A DNA stretch of 41,056 bases from Lachnospiraceae bacterium (GTDB taxonomy: Bacteria; Bacillota; Clostridia; Lachnospirales; Lachnospiraceae), in contig JAQXZD010000116.1 of NCBI GenBank assembly GCA_029227035.1, positions 1 to 41,056 on the forward strand, in the 5' to 3' direction. The position numbers and the translations under genes were made by a program. Position 1 is the stretch's first letter. Each line of letters opens with the position of its first letter. Positions 15,062 to 23,777 of the stretch are shown in pieces. A model generated the notes under the pieces. That model ran no database searches. It was not told the DNA's origin and saw only the letters and a list, made by a program, of their open reading frames with translations.

Positions 15062-15829
15062 CTATTCCGCATAATCTCTCAATTTCTTTCCGGTCAGTGT
15101 GAGGAATACTTCCTCCAGTGTAATGTCCTGCTCCTGATTTTCTCCTGCAACCATCTGCTTTAATTCCCTGCTGGTTCCGCAGGCAATCATCTTGCCGTTA
15201 TCCATGATGGCAATCCGGCTGCAGACAGCCTCGACTTCCTCCATGTAATGACTGGTATAGATAACGGTTGCACCGTTTCTGTTGGATTCCTTGATTTTCT
15301 CCAATATAAAATTTCTGGACTGCGGATCGATTCCCACCGTCGGCTCATCAAATATGAGCAGATCCGGCTGATGACCAATGGCACAGGCAATATTGAGTCT
15401 GCGCTTCATTCCGCCGGAGAAATTTTTTGCATATTCGTTTCTCCGTTCCTGAAGTCCCACATATTCCAGGGAATTCTCCACCGTCTGCTTTAATTTTTCT
15501 CCGCGAATGCCGTACAGTGATGCAAAAAGCTCCACATTTTCCCACGCTTTGAGCTTTCCGTGTATCGCAAGCTCCTGCGGAATATATCCGATTCGCGGAA
15601 TCACTTCACTTCGATATTTCTTTGCATCTTTTCCAAACAGTTCAATCTGTCCTGCCGTAGGTTTTTTAATGGAGCAGACCATATTCATGGTCGTGCTTTT
15701 TCCTGCCCCGTTCGGTCCTAAAAGACCAAAGATTTCTCCCTTTCGGATTTCAAGATTCAGATTATCCACAACTGTCTGGTTTCCATACTTTTTTGTCAGG
15801 TTCTTTGCCCTGAGTATCACTTCTTCCAT
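15062..15829 (-). CDS. ABC exporter ATP-binding protein
   Basis: A 255-residue ATPase with Walker A GPNGAGKST (about residues 38-46), Q-loop in IPQELAIHG, signature FSGGMKRRLN (about 137-146), Walker B LLIFDEP (157-163) and the switch His in YTSHYMEEVEAV. This is the DrrA/NatA-like subfamily that works with ABC-2 permeases. It is the first gene of a five-gene unit: ATPase, two permeases, kinase, regulator. The upstream 150 bp hold a palindrome (15931-15942) and the pyrD terminator. Confidence 0.94.
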   Translation of the reverse strand: MEEVILRAKNLTKKYGNQTVVDNLNLEIRKGEIFGLLGPNGAGKSTTMNMVCSIKKPTAGQIELFGKDAKKYRSEVIPRIGYIPQELAIHGKLKAWENVELFASLYGIRGEKLKQTVENSLEYVGLQERRNEYAKNFSGGMKRRLNIACAIGHQPDLLIFDEPTVGIDPQSRNFILEKIKESNRNGATVIYTSHYMEEVEAVCSRIAIMDNGKMIACGTSRELKQMVAGENQEQDITLEEVFLTLTGKKLRDYAE

Positions 15830-15930
15830 AACCTTATCCTCTCTTTTCCGGTTTTATGATCGCTTTGAACAATTCTATTGTATCCGGACTCTGCCTTTTC
15901 GGGTAGTGAAAAAAGGCAGGAAAACCGATA

Positions 15931-15942
15931 TGACTTTTGTCA
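15931..15942. promoter_or_regulatory. TGAC-N4-GTCA palindrome upstream of the ABC exporter operon
   Basis: TGACTTTTGTCA is a perfect 4-4-4 inverted repeat about 100 bp before the ATPase start. On the minus strand a TACAAT sequence further downstream could be a -10 box, but no good -35 box pairs with it. Dimeric LuxR-type regulators often bind such sites upstream of a poor -35 box, so this is a candidate operator for the operon's own regulator. Evidence is positional only. Confidence 0.35.
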
Positions 15943-15956
15943 CATTCAAAACAAAC

Positions 15957-15985
15957 AAAAAAAGCATGGCAAGCCATGCTTTTTG
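15957..15985 (-). terminator. Rho-independent terminator after pyrD
   Basis: Arms AAAAGCATGGC and GCCATGCTTTT pair perfectly around a 2-nt loop, and on the minus strand a run of seven T follows. It lies immediately after the pyrD stop (15986) and ends the dapA-to-pyrD transcription unit. It also isolates that unit from the exporter genes that follow. Confidence 0.9.
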
Positions 15986-16894
15986 TCAGGATTGTACTGC
16001 ACCAATCAGTTCCCGGATATCGTTTACCTGATAGCGCTCCATATAATCTTCAATTCCTTTTACGATTTCTTCTGTCACGGACGGACGATAGAAATTTGCC
16101 GTCCCGACGGATACGGCAGTCGCTCCCGCCAGTATCATCTCTATGGCATCCTCAGCAGATGCAATCCCGCCCATACCGATGATCGGAACCGACACTGCCT
16201 GCGCCGTCTGGTAAACCATCCGGACCGCAATCGGATGTATGGCAGGACCGGACATGCCTCCGGTTTTATTTGCCAGCACAAATGCCCTGCGATGAATGTC
16301 TATCTTCATTCCCGTAATCGTGTTAATCAAAGAAAGTGCATCCGCGCCTCCCGCCTCCGCTGCCCGTGCCATCTCCGTAATGTCCGTCACGTTCGGGCTG
16401 AGCTTCATAATCACCGGCTGCTTCGCATGGCGCTTCATCTCCTTCGTAATGGCTTCCACCGCTTTGGCATCCTGACCGAAAGCGATACCGCCCTCTTTTA
16501 CGTTCGGACAGGAAATATTGATTTCCAGCAAATCCACCGGTTCGTCAGAAAGCCGTTCCACCACCTCGATATATTCCTCTGTGGAATGCCCGCATACATT
16601 CACAATAATTGCGGTATCATATCGCTTCAAAAAGGGAATGTCCCTCTTACAGAAAAGCTCAATTCCCGGATTCTGAAGTCCCACGGCATTCAACATTCCG
16701 CCGTATACTTCCGCCACACGGGGTGTCGGATTTCCCGGCCACGGTACATTTGCCACGCCCTTCGTCACTACCGCACCAAGCTTATTCAAATCCACAAATT
16801 CACTGTACTCGGCTCCCGAGCCAAAGGTTCCGGAGGCTGTCATCACCGGATTTTTCAGTGTGACTCCGCACAAATCAATACTGGTATTTCTCAC
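15986..16894 (-). CDS. pyrD: Dihydroorotate dehydrogenase B, catalytic subunit
   Basis: Class 1B enzyme of 302 residues, which oxidises dihydroorotate to orotate with NAD via PyrK. The class 1 hallmark catalytic Cys is present in EINISCPNVKEGG (C129), the FMN phosphate-binding part in IIGMGGIASAEDAIEMILAGA and the TASGTFGSG N-terminal segment are clear. It overlaps pyrK by 4 bp, which agrees with formation of the PyrDB/PyrK complex. It is the last gene before a strong terminator. Confidence 0.96.
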   Translation of the reverse strand: MRNTSIDLCGVTLKNPVMTASGTFGSGAEYSEFVDLNKLGAVVTKGVANVPWPGNPTPRVAEVYGGMLNAVGLQNPGIELFCKRDIPFLKRYDTAIIVNVCGHSTEEYIEVVERLSDEPVDLLEINISCPNVKEGGIAFGQDAKAVEAITKEMKRHAKQPVIMKLSPNVTDITEMARAAEAGGADALSLINTITGMKIDIHRRAFVLANKTGGMSGPAIHPIAVRMVYQTAQAVSVPIIGMGGIASAEDAIEMILAGATAVSVGTANFYRPSVTEEIVKGIEDYMERYQVNDIRELIGAVQS

Positions 16895-17679
16895 AGCTCT
16901 ACCTCCTTTGCATCAAAAACCGGACCTTCCTTGCAGATTCTTTTATTCTTCACATTGGAATGTCCGTCCTTATCCGTGGAATTACAGACACAGGCAAGAC
17001 AGGCTCCGATTCCGCATGCCATACGTTCCTCCATGGAAACATAACAGTCCATTCCCTGTTCCAGAGCATACTGTTTCAGTGCCCGAAGCATCGGCTTTGG
17101 CCCACAGGCGTAGATAATTTCTGCCTCCAGTCCCTGTTCCCGTATAGCATCCAGAACATTTCCTTTCGTTCCGACGCTTCCATCTTCCGTTGCCGCAAAA
17201 CTCTCGCCCTGTCCGGCAAACTCATCCAAGAGGAAAGTCTGTGCATCGCGGTATCCCATTACAACCTGAAATTCTTCCCCGGCTGCTTTCATCTCCTTTG
17301 CAAGCTGAAGCATCGGAGGAACGCCGATTCCGCCTCCTATCAGAAATGCTTTCTTTCCGCTCTGCACCGTGAAACCGTTTCCCAGAGGTCCCAGAATCTG
17401 CACGGTATCTCCCGGCTTAAGCTTTGCAAATTCCGCAGTTCCGGCTTTTTCCGCCGTCACCCGGTAGACCAGCCGAAGCGTTCCCGTTTCCCTGTCAATT
17501 CCGCACAGACTGATGGGACGCGGAAGAAGCTTTGACGCATCCCCCGTATACAGCGAGATAAACTGTCCCGCCTTTGCATGTCCTGCAATCTCTTTTGTCT
17601 GTATCGTAAGGTCATATATCTGATTTCCAAGACAGCTCTGCGACAATACCGTTGCCGTCTCCTGAAATTTTTCCTTCAT
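16891..17679 (-). CDS. pyrK: Dihydroorotate dehydrogenase B, electron transfer subunit
   Basis: A 262-residue ferredoxin-reductase-like protein. It has FAD-binding RPISLCGID (about 54-62), the NAD-binding GGGIGVPPM segment (about 115-123) and a C-terminal [2Fe-2S] cluster motif with Cys at about 222, 227, 230 and 249 (ERMACGIGACLACVC). These are the family's expected cofactors. It passes electrons from PyrD to NAD. It starts 15 nt after pyrF and overlaps pyrD. Confidence 0.96.
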   Translation of the reverse strand: MKEKFQETATVLSQSCLGNQIYDLTIQTKEIAGHAKAGQFISLYTGDASKLLPRPISLCGIDRETGTLRLVYRVTAEKAGTAEFAKLKPGDTVQILGPLGNGFTVQSGKKAFLIGGGIGVPPMLQLAKEMKAAGEEFQVVMGYRDAQTFLLDEFAGQGESFAATEDGSVGTKGNVLDAIREQGLEAEIIYACGPKPMLRALKQYALEQGMDCYVSMEERMACGIGACLACVCNSTDKDGHSNVKNKRICKEGPVFDAKEVEL

Positions 17680-17694
17680 TCCGGTCTCCTTTTA

Positions 17695-18630
17695 CTATCT
17701 TGCGCTTTGCAATGCACCTGCAATATCCGCAATCATATCCTGTACTGCCAGACGCGATGCATCTGCAAAATTTTCTTCCGTGATTCCCTGTTCCTTATAC
17801 TTAACCTGCCGGTAAGCGGTGATGATTCCCCGAGAAGAATTCACGATTGCACCCAGCCCATCCTGATCAAAGAAATGCACCAGATCCTTTCCCTGTCCGC
17901 CTTGTGCACCGTATCCCGGCACAAGAATAAAGGATTTTGGCATCAGCTTGCGAAGAACCTCTCCCTGCTTCGGATAGGTTGCGCCTACCACGGCTCCCAC
18001 ATAACTGTAAGAATCGCCCATGCAGGTACTTCCCCATTCCGCTACTTTTTCTCCAACCAGCTCATACAACGGTCTTCCGTCAATCTCACGATCCTGGAAC
18101 TCCCCGCTGGATGGGTTTGAGGTCTTAACCAGAATAAAGATACCCTTTTTTTCCTCTCTGCACACATCCACAAACGGCTTGATTCCGTCGGTTCCCAGAT
18201 ACGGATTGACCGTCGCAAAATCCTCGTCAAAGCCTGCATATCCGGTATTTCCAATCTGTACTTTTCCCAAATGTCCCACGGCATAGGCTTCGGAAGTGGA
18301 GCCGATATCGCCCCTCTTTACATCCCCGATTACCACAAGATCCTTGCTGTGACAGTAATCCACAGTCTTCTGAAAAGCCTTGATTCCTTCCACACCAAAC
18401 TGCTCATACATTGCAATCTGCGGTTTCACAGCCGGAATCAGATCATATACAGCATCCACAATCGCTTTATTATACTGCCAGATTGCCTCCGCTGCCCCTT
18501 CCGGTGTCTCTCCGAACTGTTCATACGCCGCTTTTTGTATATGCTGCGGCACATAGGAAAGCATCGGATCCAGTCCGACCACAATCGGTGCATTTGTCTT
18601 CTTTATCTTGTCCACCAGTTTATTAATCAT
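17695..18630 (-). CDS. pyrF: Orotidine 5'-phosphate decarboxylase (long type 2 form)
   Basis: A 311-residue OMP decarboxylase, longer than the ~235-residue B. subtilis type and matching the type 2 family found in clostridia and mycobacteria. The active-site motif is DVKRGDIGSTSEAYA; the N-terminal IVVGLDPML and the LVPGYGAQGG phosphate-binding loop are also seen. It makes UMP in the last step of the pathway. It overlaps the pyrC stop by 8 bp and precedes pyrK by 15 nt. Confidence 0.96.
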   Translation of the reverse strand: MINKLVDKIKKTNAPIVVGLDPMLSYVPQHIQKAAYEQFGETPEGAAEAIWQYNKAIVDAVYDLIPAVKPQIAMYEQFGVEGIKAFQKTVDYCHSKDLVVIGDVKRGDIGSTSEAYAVGHLGKVQIGNTGYAGFDEDFATVNPYLGTDGIKPFVDVCREEKKGIFILVKTSNPSSGEFQDREIDGRPLYELVGEKVAEWGSTCMGDSYSYVGAVVGATYPKQGEVLRKLMPKSFILVPGYGAQGGQGKDLVHFFDQDGLGAIVNSSRGIITAYRQVKYKEQGITEENFADASRLAVQDMIADIAGALQSAR

Positions 18631-19969
18631 CTTTTTCGTCCTCTTTCATCTGATATACAATTCTTCCGTCACAGACAGTGTATTTCACACGTCCCGTCAC
18701 CCTGCGTCCGTCAAAAGGCGTATTTCTTCCTTTGGAAGCAAAGGTATTCTTATCAATCCGGTACGTCTCATGGGGATCAAAAATCACCAGATCCGCCACT
18801 TTGCCGGGCTGAATATCTCCTTTGTCAATCCCGATAATCTTTGCCGGATTATAACTCATCTTCTCTGCCATCTGCATCGGTGTCAGATAACCTTCCCGTA
18901 CAAGCTCCGTATAAGTCAGACTTGCCGCCGTCTCCAGTCCCACAATGCCAAACGGAGCTTCCCGCATGGTCGTGTTCTTGTCCTCAAAGGTATGAGGTGC
19001 ATGATCCGTAGCGATGACATCCATAATACCGTCCCGCAGTCCTTCTTTCAATGCCTGTACATCCTCTGCGCTTCGAAGCGGCGGATTCATCTTATAATCG
19101 GTATCCTCATCCATCTCATCCGAGATGACAATACCTGCACCGCGCTGGGATCTGTATTCCGGAATATCATCTGAGGTCAGTGTAAAATGATGCGGACAGA
19201 CCTCCGCAGTAACCGGGATGCCTTCTTCTTTCGCCACCTTCATGATCACCACCGATTCCTTTGTGGAACAGTGGCACAGGTGAAGCTGTACCCCGGTATC
19301 CGCAGCCAGCAGAATATCCCTTGCCGCAATCACATTCTCCACGGCGTTGGAAATTCCCGGCATACCAAGCTTTTTCGCTTTCTCATCATCATTGACAACA
19401 CCGTTTTTCCGCAGATTGATATCCTCGCAGTGTGCCAAAACCGGGATTCCAAGCTCTGCCGCCTTGAGCATTCCCTGCCGGTACAGGCTGGCATCCATCA
19501 CGGATTTTCCATCCTCACTGATTGCCGGGATTCCGGCTTTTACCATCTCTTCGATATCCGCAAGTTCCTTGCCCTGCTGTCCTTTTGTGATGGCTCCCAC
19601 CTGCATCACATGAATGCAGTTTCCGGCTTTTGCCTTATTGTGCACATAATTGATCACGTCCGTACAGTCGGCCACCGGCTTTGTGTTCGGCATGGTAAGC
19701 ACCGTTGTATAGCCGCCGTGTGCCGCTGCCTCCATTCCGGTAAAAATATCTTCCTTTGCCTCGTATCCCGGATCCCTGAAATGCACATGCATATCAATGA
19801 ATCCCGGCATCACATAGCAGCCTTTTGCCGAAATCGTCATGTCCGGATTTTCTTTCTTTATGTGCTTTTCGATTTTGACAACCTTATCATCCTCAATCAG
19901 GACATCCGCCGTCTCATCCATCTTCGTGGCCGGATTTACCACATGACCGTCTTTAATCAATAATGTCAT
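18623..19969 (-). CDS. pyrC: Dihydroorotase
   Basis: Zinc amidohydrolase closing carbamoyl-aspartate to dihydroorotate. Motifs: DMHVHFRDPGYEAKEDI (metal-binding HxH near the N-terminus), LTMPNTKPV, AHCEDINL, HLCHCSTKESV and ATDHAPHT. The length, 448 residues, fits class I bacterial dihydroorotases. I chose ATG at 19969 (MTLLIKDGHVVNPATKMDE), which follows AGAGAGGTG, instead of the further upstream start at 19996, which would leave no room after the protease gene. The Thr-Lys-Ser surroundings show no sign of decay, so it is likely active. Confidence 0.95.
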   Translation of the reverse strand: MTLLIKDGHVVNPATKMDETADVLIEDDKVVKIEKHIKKENPDMTISAKGCYVMPGFIDMHVHFRDPGYEAKEDIFTGMEAAAHGGYTTVLTMPNTKPVADCTDVINYVHNKAKAGNCIHVMQVGAITKGQQGKELADIEEMVKAGIPAISEDGKSVMDASLYRQGMLKAAELGIPVLAHCEDINLRKNGVVNDDEKAKKLGMPGISNAVENVIAARDILLAADTGVQLHLCHCSTKESVVIMKVAKEEGIPVTAEVCPHHFTLTSDDIPEYRSQRGAGIVISDEMDEDTDYKMNPPLRSAEDVQALKEGLRDGIMDVIATDHAPHTFEDKNTTMREAPFGIVGLETAASLTYTELVREGYLTPMQMAEKMSYNPAKIIGIDKGDIQPGKVADLVIFDPHETYRIDKNTFASKGRNTPFDGRRVTGRVKYTVCDGRIVYQMKEDEKDD

Positions 19970-19999
19970 ACTGACACCTCTCTGTCTTGTACTCAAATC

Positions 20000-21814
20000 C
20001 TATTTTTTTGTTTTTACCGATACCGCAGAAGAAAGCTTTCCCTGAATCTTCGTTCCGTTCGCATTCTTATATGCGCGTACCTTATAATAATAAGTCTTTC
20101 CGGCTTTGCAGGTCTTATCCGTATAACTCTTTGATTTTACAGTTGCAAGCTTCTTATAGGTACCGTTCTTACTGGTAGCACGGTATACCTCATAACCCTC
20201 CGCAGAGCTTACTCCGCTCCAGGAGATTTTAGCGCTCTTTCTGGTAACAGAAGAACTCTTTGCCTTTTCTACTTTACCGATACTGCCGTCTGCCTTGTCC
20301 GTAAAGCCCTTAATGCAAAGATTTCCGACTCTGTAAAAGCTTCCTGCCTCCGCAAGATCTTCCCATCTTCCGTTGTAATATACCAGACTCTGGTTAAAGT
20401 CCGCATATGCCTTTGCTGTAAAACCGTTCCCGGAACCGGAACATTCCATATCAATTCCGGTGTTTCCTTTTCCAAGCTCCACAACCACCGAATAGTATGT
20501 CCCCTTCGGGATGGATACCGCCTTATTCAAAGGAACGGTATAAGTTCCGGCATAACTTGTCTGTCCGCTCACCTTTGCCGCAAGCACACCGCTTCTTGGC
20601 TTGGACGGGCTCGCCAGATTGGTATAGACCTTAATCGTGTAAGGAACATTGACATCTTCATTCAGGGTAATGGAAACTGCTCTTAACAGCTCGTTGGCAG
20701 ACCCCTGCGTCTTGAACACGTTTGCCGTGGTCGGACAGGTCATTGCCTTATATACATAGCTGCAGCCGTCATACTGATAATTGTAATCATAGTTGTCTGC
20801 CGGCTCAAAATCAAAAATCCACGCTTCATCTTCCAGTGTCTTATCGTAATAAGAGAGCCAGAAATAACTGTTCTCACTATTTTCCGCAGTCTCCGACCAA
20901 CTGTTTCGTATCAGCCACGCCCCGTTTCCCGCAGGCTGGTTCTTGAATGCCGAAGCCGGAAAATTGTCATCCCAGCCCACAATATTTACGGCATGATTTG
21001 GCAGATAACTTTTTCCGGAATACGGACAATAATACGTTGCCACGTTCTCCCCTGTCTTGTCATACACTGCCGTATTGGAGAAAATTCCCGTCTCATCCGC
21101 ATAATATCCGACTCCCGCCGCGCCGTGCGCCATAATCTCTTTCTTCACGGAAGCCGCGTCCTTGTGAAGATTGATGACATAAGCATTCTGCAGATGTGCG
21201 ACATCCTTATCAAACGCATACTCTTTTCCAAGACTTCTTGTCTCCGCCGCCTTTGCATACGGTGCCTCTGATTCCGGAATCAGCCCTTCCCACTGTAACA
21301 GGGTACGCGAAGCATAATAAAGATTCCCGCTTGTGAGATAGTTCCCCGATACCTTAAAGCTGTCCCCGAAAGTTCCGCCAAAGGCATCCTCCTGATTGTT
21401 GTACGAGAAATAAGCAAGCTGTACCTCGCTTAAATCAATGCTCTTATCCGCAACCTTGTCATCATGAATCAGATCAAATTCCGCCAGTCCCGTGGCACTG
21501 AACGCCCAACAGGTCGCATACTTTCCCTGGTTGTGTGTTTGCGGATACTCCTGTGTAAGCTGCGCAAGCGTATTCATATATGCAGACGGAACCGATGTTC
21601 CGCCCTTGCGGTTTCGCATTTCCGTGCTGCCTTCCGCTGAAGGGACGCTCTCTCTGTCCTCTGTGTGCAAAGACATCTGCGGAACATTCCATTCCACCTC
21701 TTCATACCACGGCTTCTCCGCCGCACTGACCGTAACCGGTGCTGTCGCAATACTGCTGATTCCCATCACTGCTGCCAGTAAAGCAGCAGACATTCTTCCT
21801 GTTGTTCTACTCAT
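20000..21814 (-). CDS. Secreted papain-like (C1) cysteine protease with lectin-like and fibronectin III domains
   Basis: A 604-residue exported protein. A signal peptide covers about residues 1-31 (hydrophobic LLAAVMGISSIATAPVTV, then SAAE). The C1 peptidase core has Gln at 96 and catalytic Cys102 in NQGKYATCWAFSA, His274 in LPNHAVNIVGWDD and Asn304 in RNSWSE. After about residue 340 a beta-rich region with YDGCSYVYKAMTC resembles the lectin-like domain that follows such peptidases, and residues 520-604 form a fibronectin type III domain (KISWSGVSSAEGYEVYRATS). No sortase motif or cell-wall binding repeats. It lies 17 nt after dapB and 30 nt before pyrC, an odd place for an extracellular enzyme. 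It could take part in peptide scavenging or wall-protein processing. Confidence 0.9.
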   Translation of the reverse strand: MSRTTGRMSAALLAAVMGISSIATAPVTVSAAEKPWYEEVEWNVPQMSLHTEDRESVPSAEGSTEMRNRKGGTSVPSAYMNTLAQLTQEYPQTHNQGKYATCWAFSATGLAEFDLIHDDKVADKSIDLSEVQLAYFSYNNQEDAFGGTFGDSFKVSGNYLTSGNLYYASRTLLQWEGLIPESEAPYAKAAETRSLGKEYAFDKDVAHLQNAYVINLHKDAASVKKEIMAHGAAGVGYYADETGIFSNTAVYDKTGENVATYYCPYSGKSYLPNHAVNIVGWDDNFPASAFKNQPAGNGAWLIRNSWSETAENSENSYFWLSYYDKTLEDEAWIFDFEPADNYDYNYQYDGCSYVYKAMTCPTTANVFKTQGSANELLRAVSITLNEDVNVPYTIKVYTNLASPSKPRSGVLAAKVSGQTSYAGTYTVPLNKAVSIPKGTYYSVVVELGKGNTGIDMECSGSGNGFTAKAYADFNQSLVYYNGRWEDLAEAGSFYRVGNLCIKGFTDKADGSIGKVEKAKSSSVTRKSAKISWSGVSSAEGYEVYRATSKNGTYKKLATVKSKSYTDKTCKAGKTYYYKVRAYKNANGTKIQGKLSSAVSVKTKK

Positions 21815-21831
21815 AATCCCCTCTTCCGACT

Positions 21832-22593
21832 CTATTTTGCTGCGATTACATCTGCCATATCATAATGCCCCGCAGGCTTTCCCTTAAGAAACTTTGCCGC
21901 CTCCACAGCACCTTTTGCAAATACAGCTTTGGAATAAGCGGTATGCTTAAACTCAATGACCTCGTCCTGTCCTGCAAAAATCACCTCATGCTCACCGACA
22001 ATATTTCCTCCACGGACCGCAGAGATTCCAATCTCATACTTATCTCTCTTCTTGCGTTCCTGACTTCTGTCATATTTGTAGGTATAAGCTTCATCCAGTG
22101 CTTCATTCATGGAATCTGCCAGCGCAAGAGCCGTTCCGCTCGGTGCATCCACCTTCTGATTATGATGCTTCTCAACAATCTCCATATCGAATCCTGCCGG
22201 TGCAAATACCTGCGCCGCCTTTTTCAAAAGCTCCAAAAGTGTATTGATTCCCAGTGACATATTTGCAGATTTTAAGATTGCCACCTTTTCATATGCCTTC
22301 TCCACTTTCGAAAGCTGCTCCTCCGAAAGTCCCGTGGTACACAATACCACCGGAATCTGCTTCTCTTCGCAGTAATCAATCAAGGTATCAATTCCTTTTG
22401 CGTTTGAAAAATCAATGATAACATCTGCTTCCACATCACATTCCGCAAGACTCTTAAATACCGGGTAATCATTCTTGATTCCGTCATAAGTATCTATACC
22501 AGCCACCAGCTCAATCTCATCATCCCCGGCACAGATTCCGGTAATGCACTGTCCCATTTTGCCATTACAGCCATTCATAATTGCTCGTGTCAT
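21832..22593 (-). CDS. dapB: 4-hydroxy-tetrahydrodipicolinate reductase
   Basis: Second step of the lysine/diaminopimelate branch. The 253-residue protein shows the nucleotide-binding NGCNGKMGQ loop, the DFSNAKG and CTTGLSEEQL segments, and the active-site motif EKHHNQKVDAPSGTA. The ATG at 22593 is preceded by AAAGGAA; an upstream Met at 22626 would extend only by 11 low-quality residues. It follows dapA after 37 nt. Product feeds both lysine and peptidoglycan, and dipicolinate in spores. Confidence 0.95.
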   Translation of the reverse strand: MTRAIMNGCNGKMGQCITGICAGDDEIELVAGIDTYDGIKNDYPVFKSLAECDVEADVIIDFSNAKGIDTLIDYCEEKQIPVVLCTTGLSEEQLSKVEKAYEKVAILKSANMSLGINTLLELLKKAAQVFAPAGFDMEIVEKHHNQKVDAPSGTALALADSMNEALDEAYTYKYDRSQERKKRDKYEIGISAVRGGNIVGEHEVIFAGQDEVIEFKHTAYSKAVFAKGAVEAAKFLKGKPAGHYDMADVIAAK

Positions 22594-22630
22594 TTTCTTA
22601 TGTTCCTTTCTCTCCGCTTCTGCCAACTCT

Positions 22631-23515
22631 TTAAAGAATTCCGTACTGCTTCATAACTTCTGCCATCTTCTTCGCATTCTCATCACTCATCTCGCAAAGC
22701 GGTGCACGAAGTGAGCCCACATTCATTCCCATCAGATTAAGCGCCTTCTTGACCGGAATCGGATTCACCTCGGAAAACAGGGCATCAATCAGTGGCAGTG
22801 CCTCAAGCTGAAGCTTTCTTGCCGTTTCCAGATCTCCCTTAAAGAAGCTGTAGCACATTGCATGGACTTTCGCCGGTGCCACATTACTCCATACGGAAAT
22901 CACTCCCATTGCTCCGATGGAAAGAAGCGGAACCACAAGCCCGTCTTCTCCGGAGTACAGCTCCAGTTTGCCGTCTGTCAGATTCATGGTCTTGGAAGCC
23001 TGTGCCAGATTGCCGGTAGCCTCCTTCAATCCCACGATGTTTTCCTTGGTCTTAAACAGCTCTGCAACCGTTTCTGGCAACAGATTACAGCCGGTTCTGC
23101 TCGGCACATTATACATGATAATCGGACATTTTGTACTGTCCGCAATCTGCGAATAATGTGCAACCAGCCCTGCCTGGGTTGCTTTATTGTAATAAGGAGT
23201 CACAATCAGAAGTCCGTCCGCACCGGCCTCTTCCGCTTCCCTGGAAAGCTGTATTGCCGTACGCGTGCAGTTGGAACCAGTTCCTGCGACAACCGGAACA
23301 CGATGTTTTGTAAACTCGATTGCAGCCTTAATCACATCCCTGTGTTCTTCCATGGTAAGGGTTGCACTCTCACCTGTTGTTCCGGCGATAACAATCGCAT
23401 CCGTACCATTGTCAATCTGCTGGTTAATCAGCTCCTCCAGTTTATCATAGTTCACCTCATAATTGTCCTTCATCGGTGTGATAATTGCCACACCTGCTCC
23501 CTTAAATATTGCCAT
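22631..23515 (-). CDS. dapA: 4-hydroxy-tetrahydrodipicolinate synthase
   Basis: A 294-residue lyase that condenses pyruvate with aspartate semialdehyde. The Schiff-base Lys is in NIVGLKEATGN, the GTTGESATLT segment binds pyruvate, and YYNKATQAG and YNVPSRTGCN carry the active-site Tyr and Arg. ATG 23515 (MAIFKGAGVAIITPMKDN) follows GGAGAAC; the frame continues upstream but only through the leader terminator. Expression is controlled by the lysine riboswitch at 23588-23766. Confidence 0.96.
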   Translation of the reverse strand: MAIFKGAGVAIITPMKDNYEVNYDKLEELINQQIDNGTDAIVIAGTTGESATLTMEEHRDVIKAAIEFTKHRVPVVAGTGSNCTRTAIQLSREAEEAGADGLLIVTPYYNKATQAGLVAHYSQIADSTKCPIIMYNVPSRTGCNLLPETVAELFKTKENIVGLKEATGNLAQASKTMNLTDGKLELYSGEDGLVVPLLSIGAMGVISVWSNVAPAKVHAMCYSFFKGDLETARKLQLEALPLIDALFSEVNPIPVKKALNLMGMNVGSLRAPLCEMSDENAKKMAEVMKQYGIL

Positions 23516-23539
23516 TTGTTCTCCTTTCCCATAAGCGTC

Positions 23540-23566
23540 AAAAAAACCAGCCCAATCTGAGCTGGT
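23540..23566 (-). terminator. Leader terminator of the lysine riboswitch
   Basis: ACCAGC and GCTGGT pair around a 9-nt loop and are followed by seven T on the minus strand, 25 nt before the dapA start. It lies directly after the aptamer, so it is the expression platform: when lysine is bound the terminator should form and dapA transcription stops. Confidence 0.88.
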
Positions 23567-23587
23567 CAATCTAACATGTTCCCTAAG

Positions 23588-23766
23588 ATTTGATAGCTCT
23601 CCATCCACGCATATACGCTTCTGACAGTCATGTGGCTCTTAACCTCATGCCCAAGAACAAAACTGCAGACATTCCATTCTTTCGGCGCTCTTCCCTTTCC
23701 CCTGTGTTCCTCTGTCTCTGCCACATCCCACAGGCTACTCTTGAATCGCGCGACCTCTACCATATA
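23588..23766 (-). ncRNA. Lysine riboswitch (L-box) in the dapA leader
   Basis: Read on the minus strand the leader has the L-box landmarks in order: GTAGAGGTCGCG, TTCAAGAGTAGCCT, GGAAAGGG, GCGCCGAAAG, GACTGTCAG and TGGAGAGCTATC. They match the B. subtilis lysC leader in order and nearly base for base. The outer helix P1 is formed by GGTAG at the 5' end and CTATC at the 3' end. The size, about 175 nt, fits. A terminator follows and a consensus promoter precedes it. The short open frame that covers this stretch is an accident of the RNA sequence. Confidence 0.93.
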
Positions 23767-23777
23767 TTCTATAACCG

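Noticed and set aside
15878-17044. Plus-strand open frame of about 388 residues
   Set aside because: It is antisense to pyrD and part of pyrK; the translation is rich in His, Arg and Cys, typical of shadow frames.
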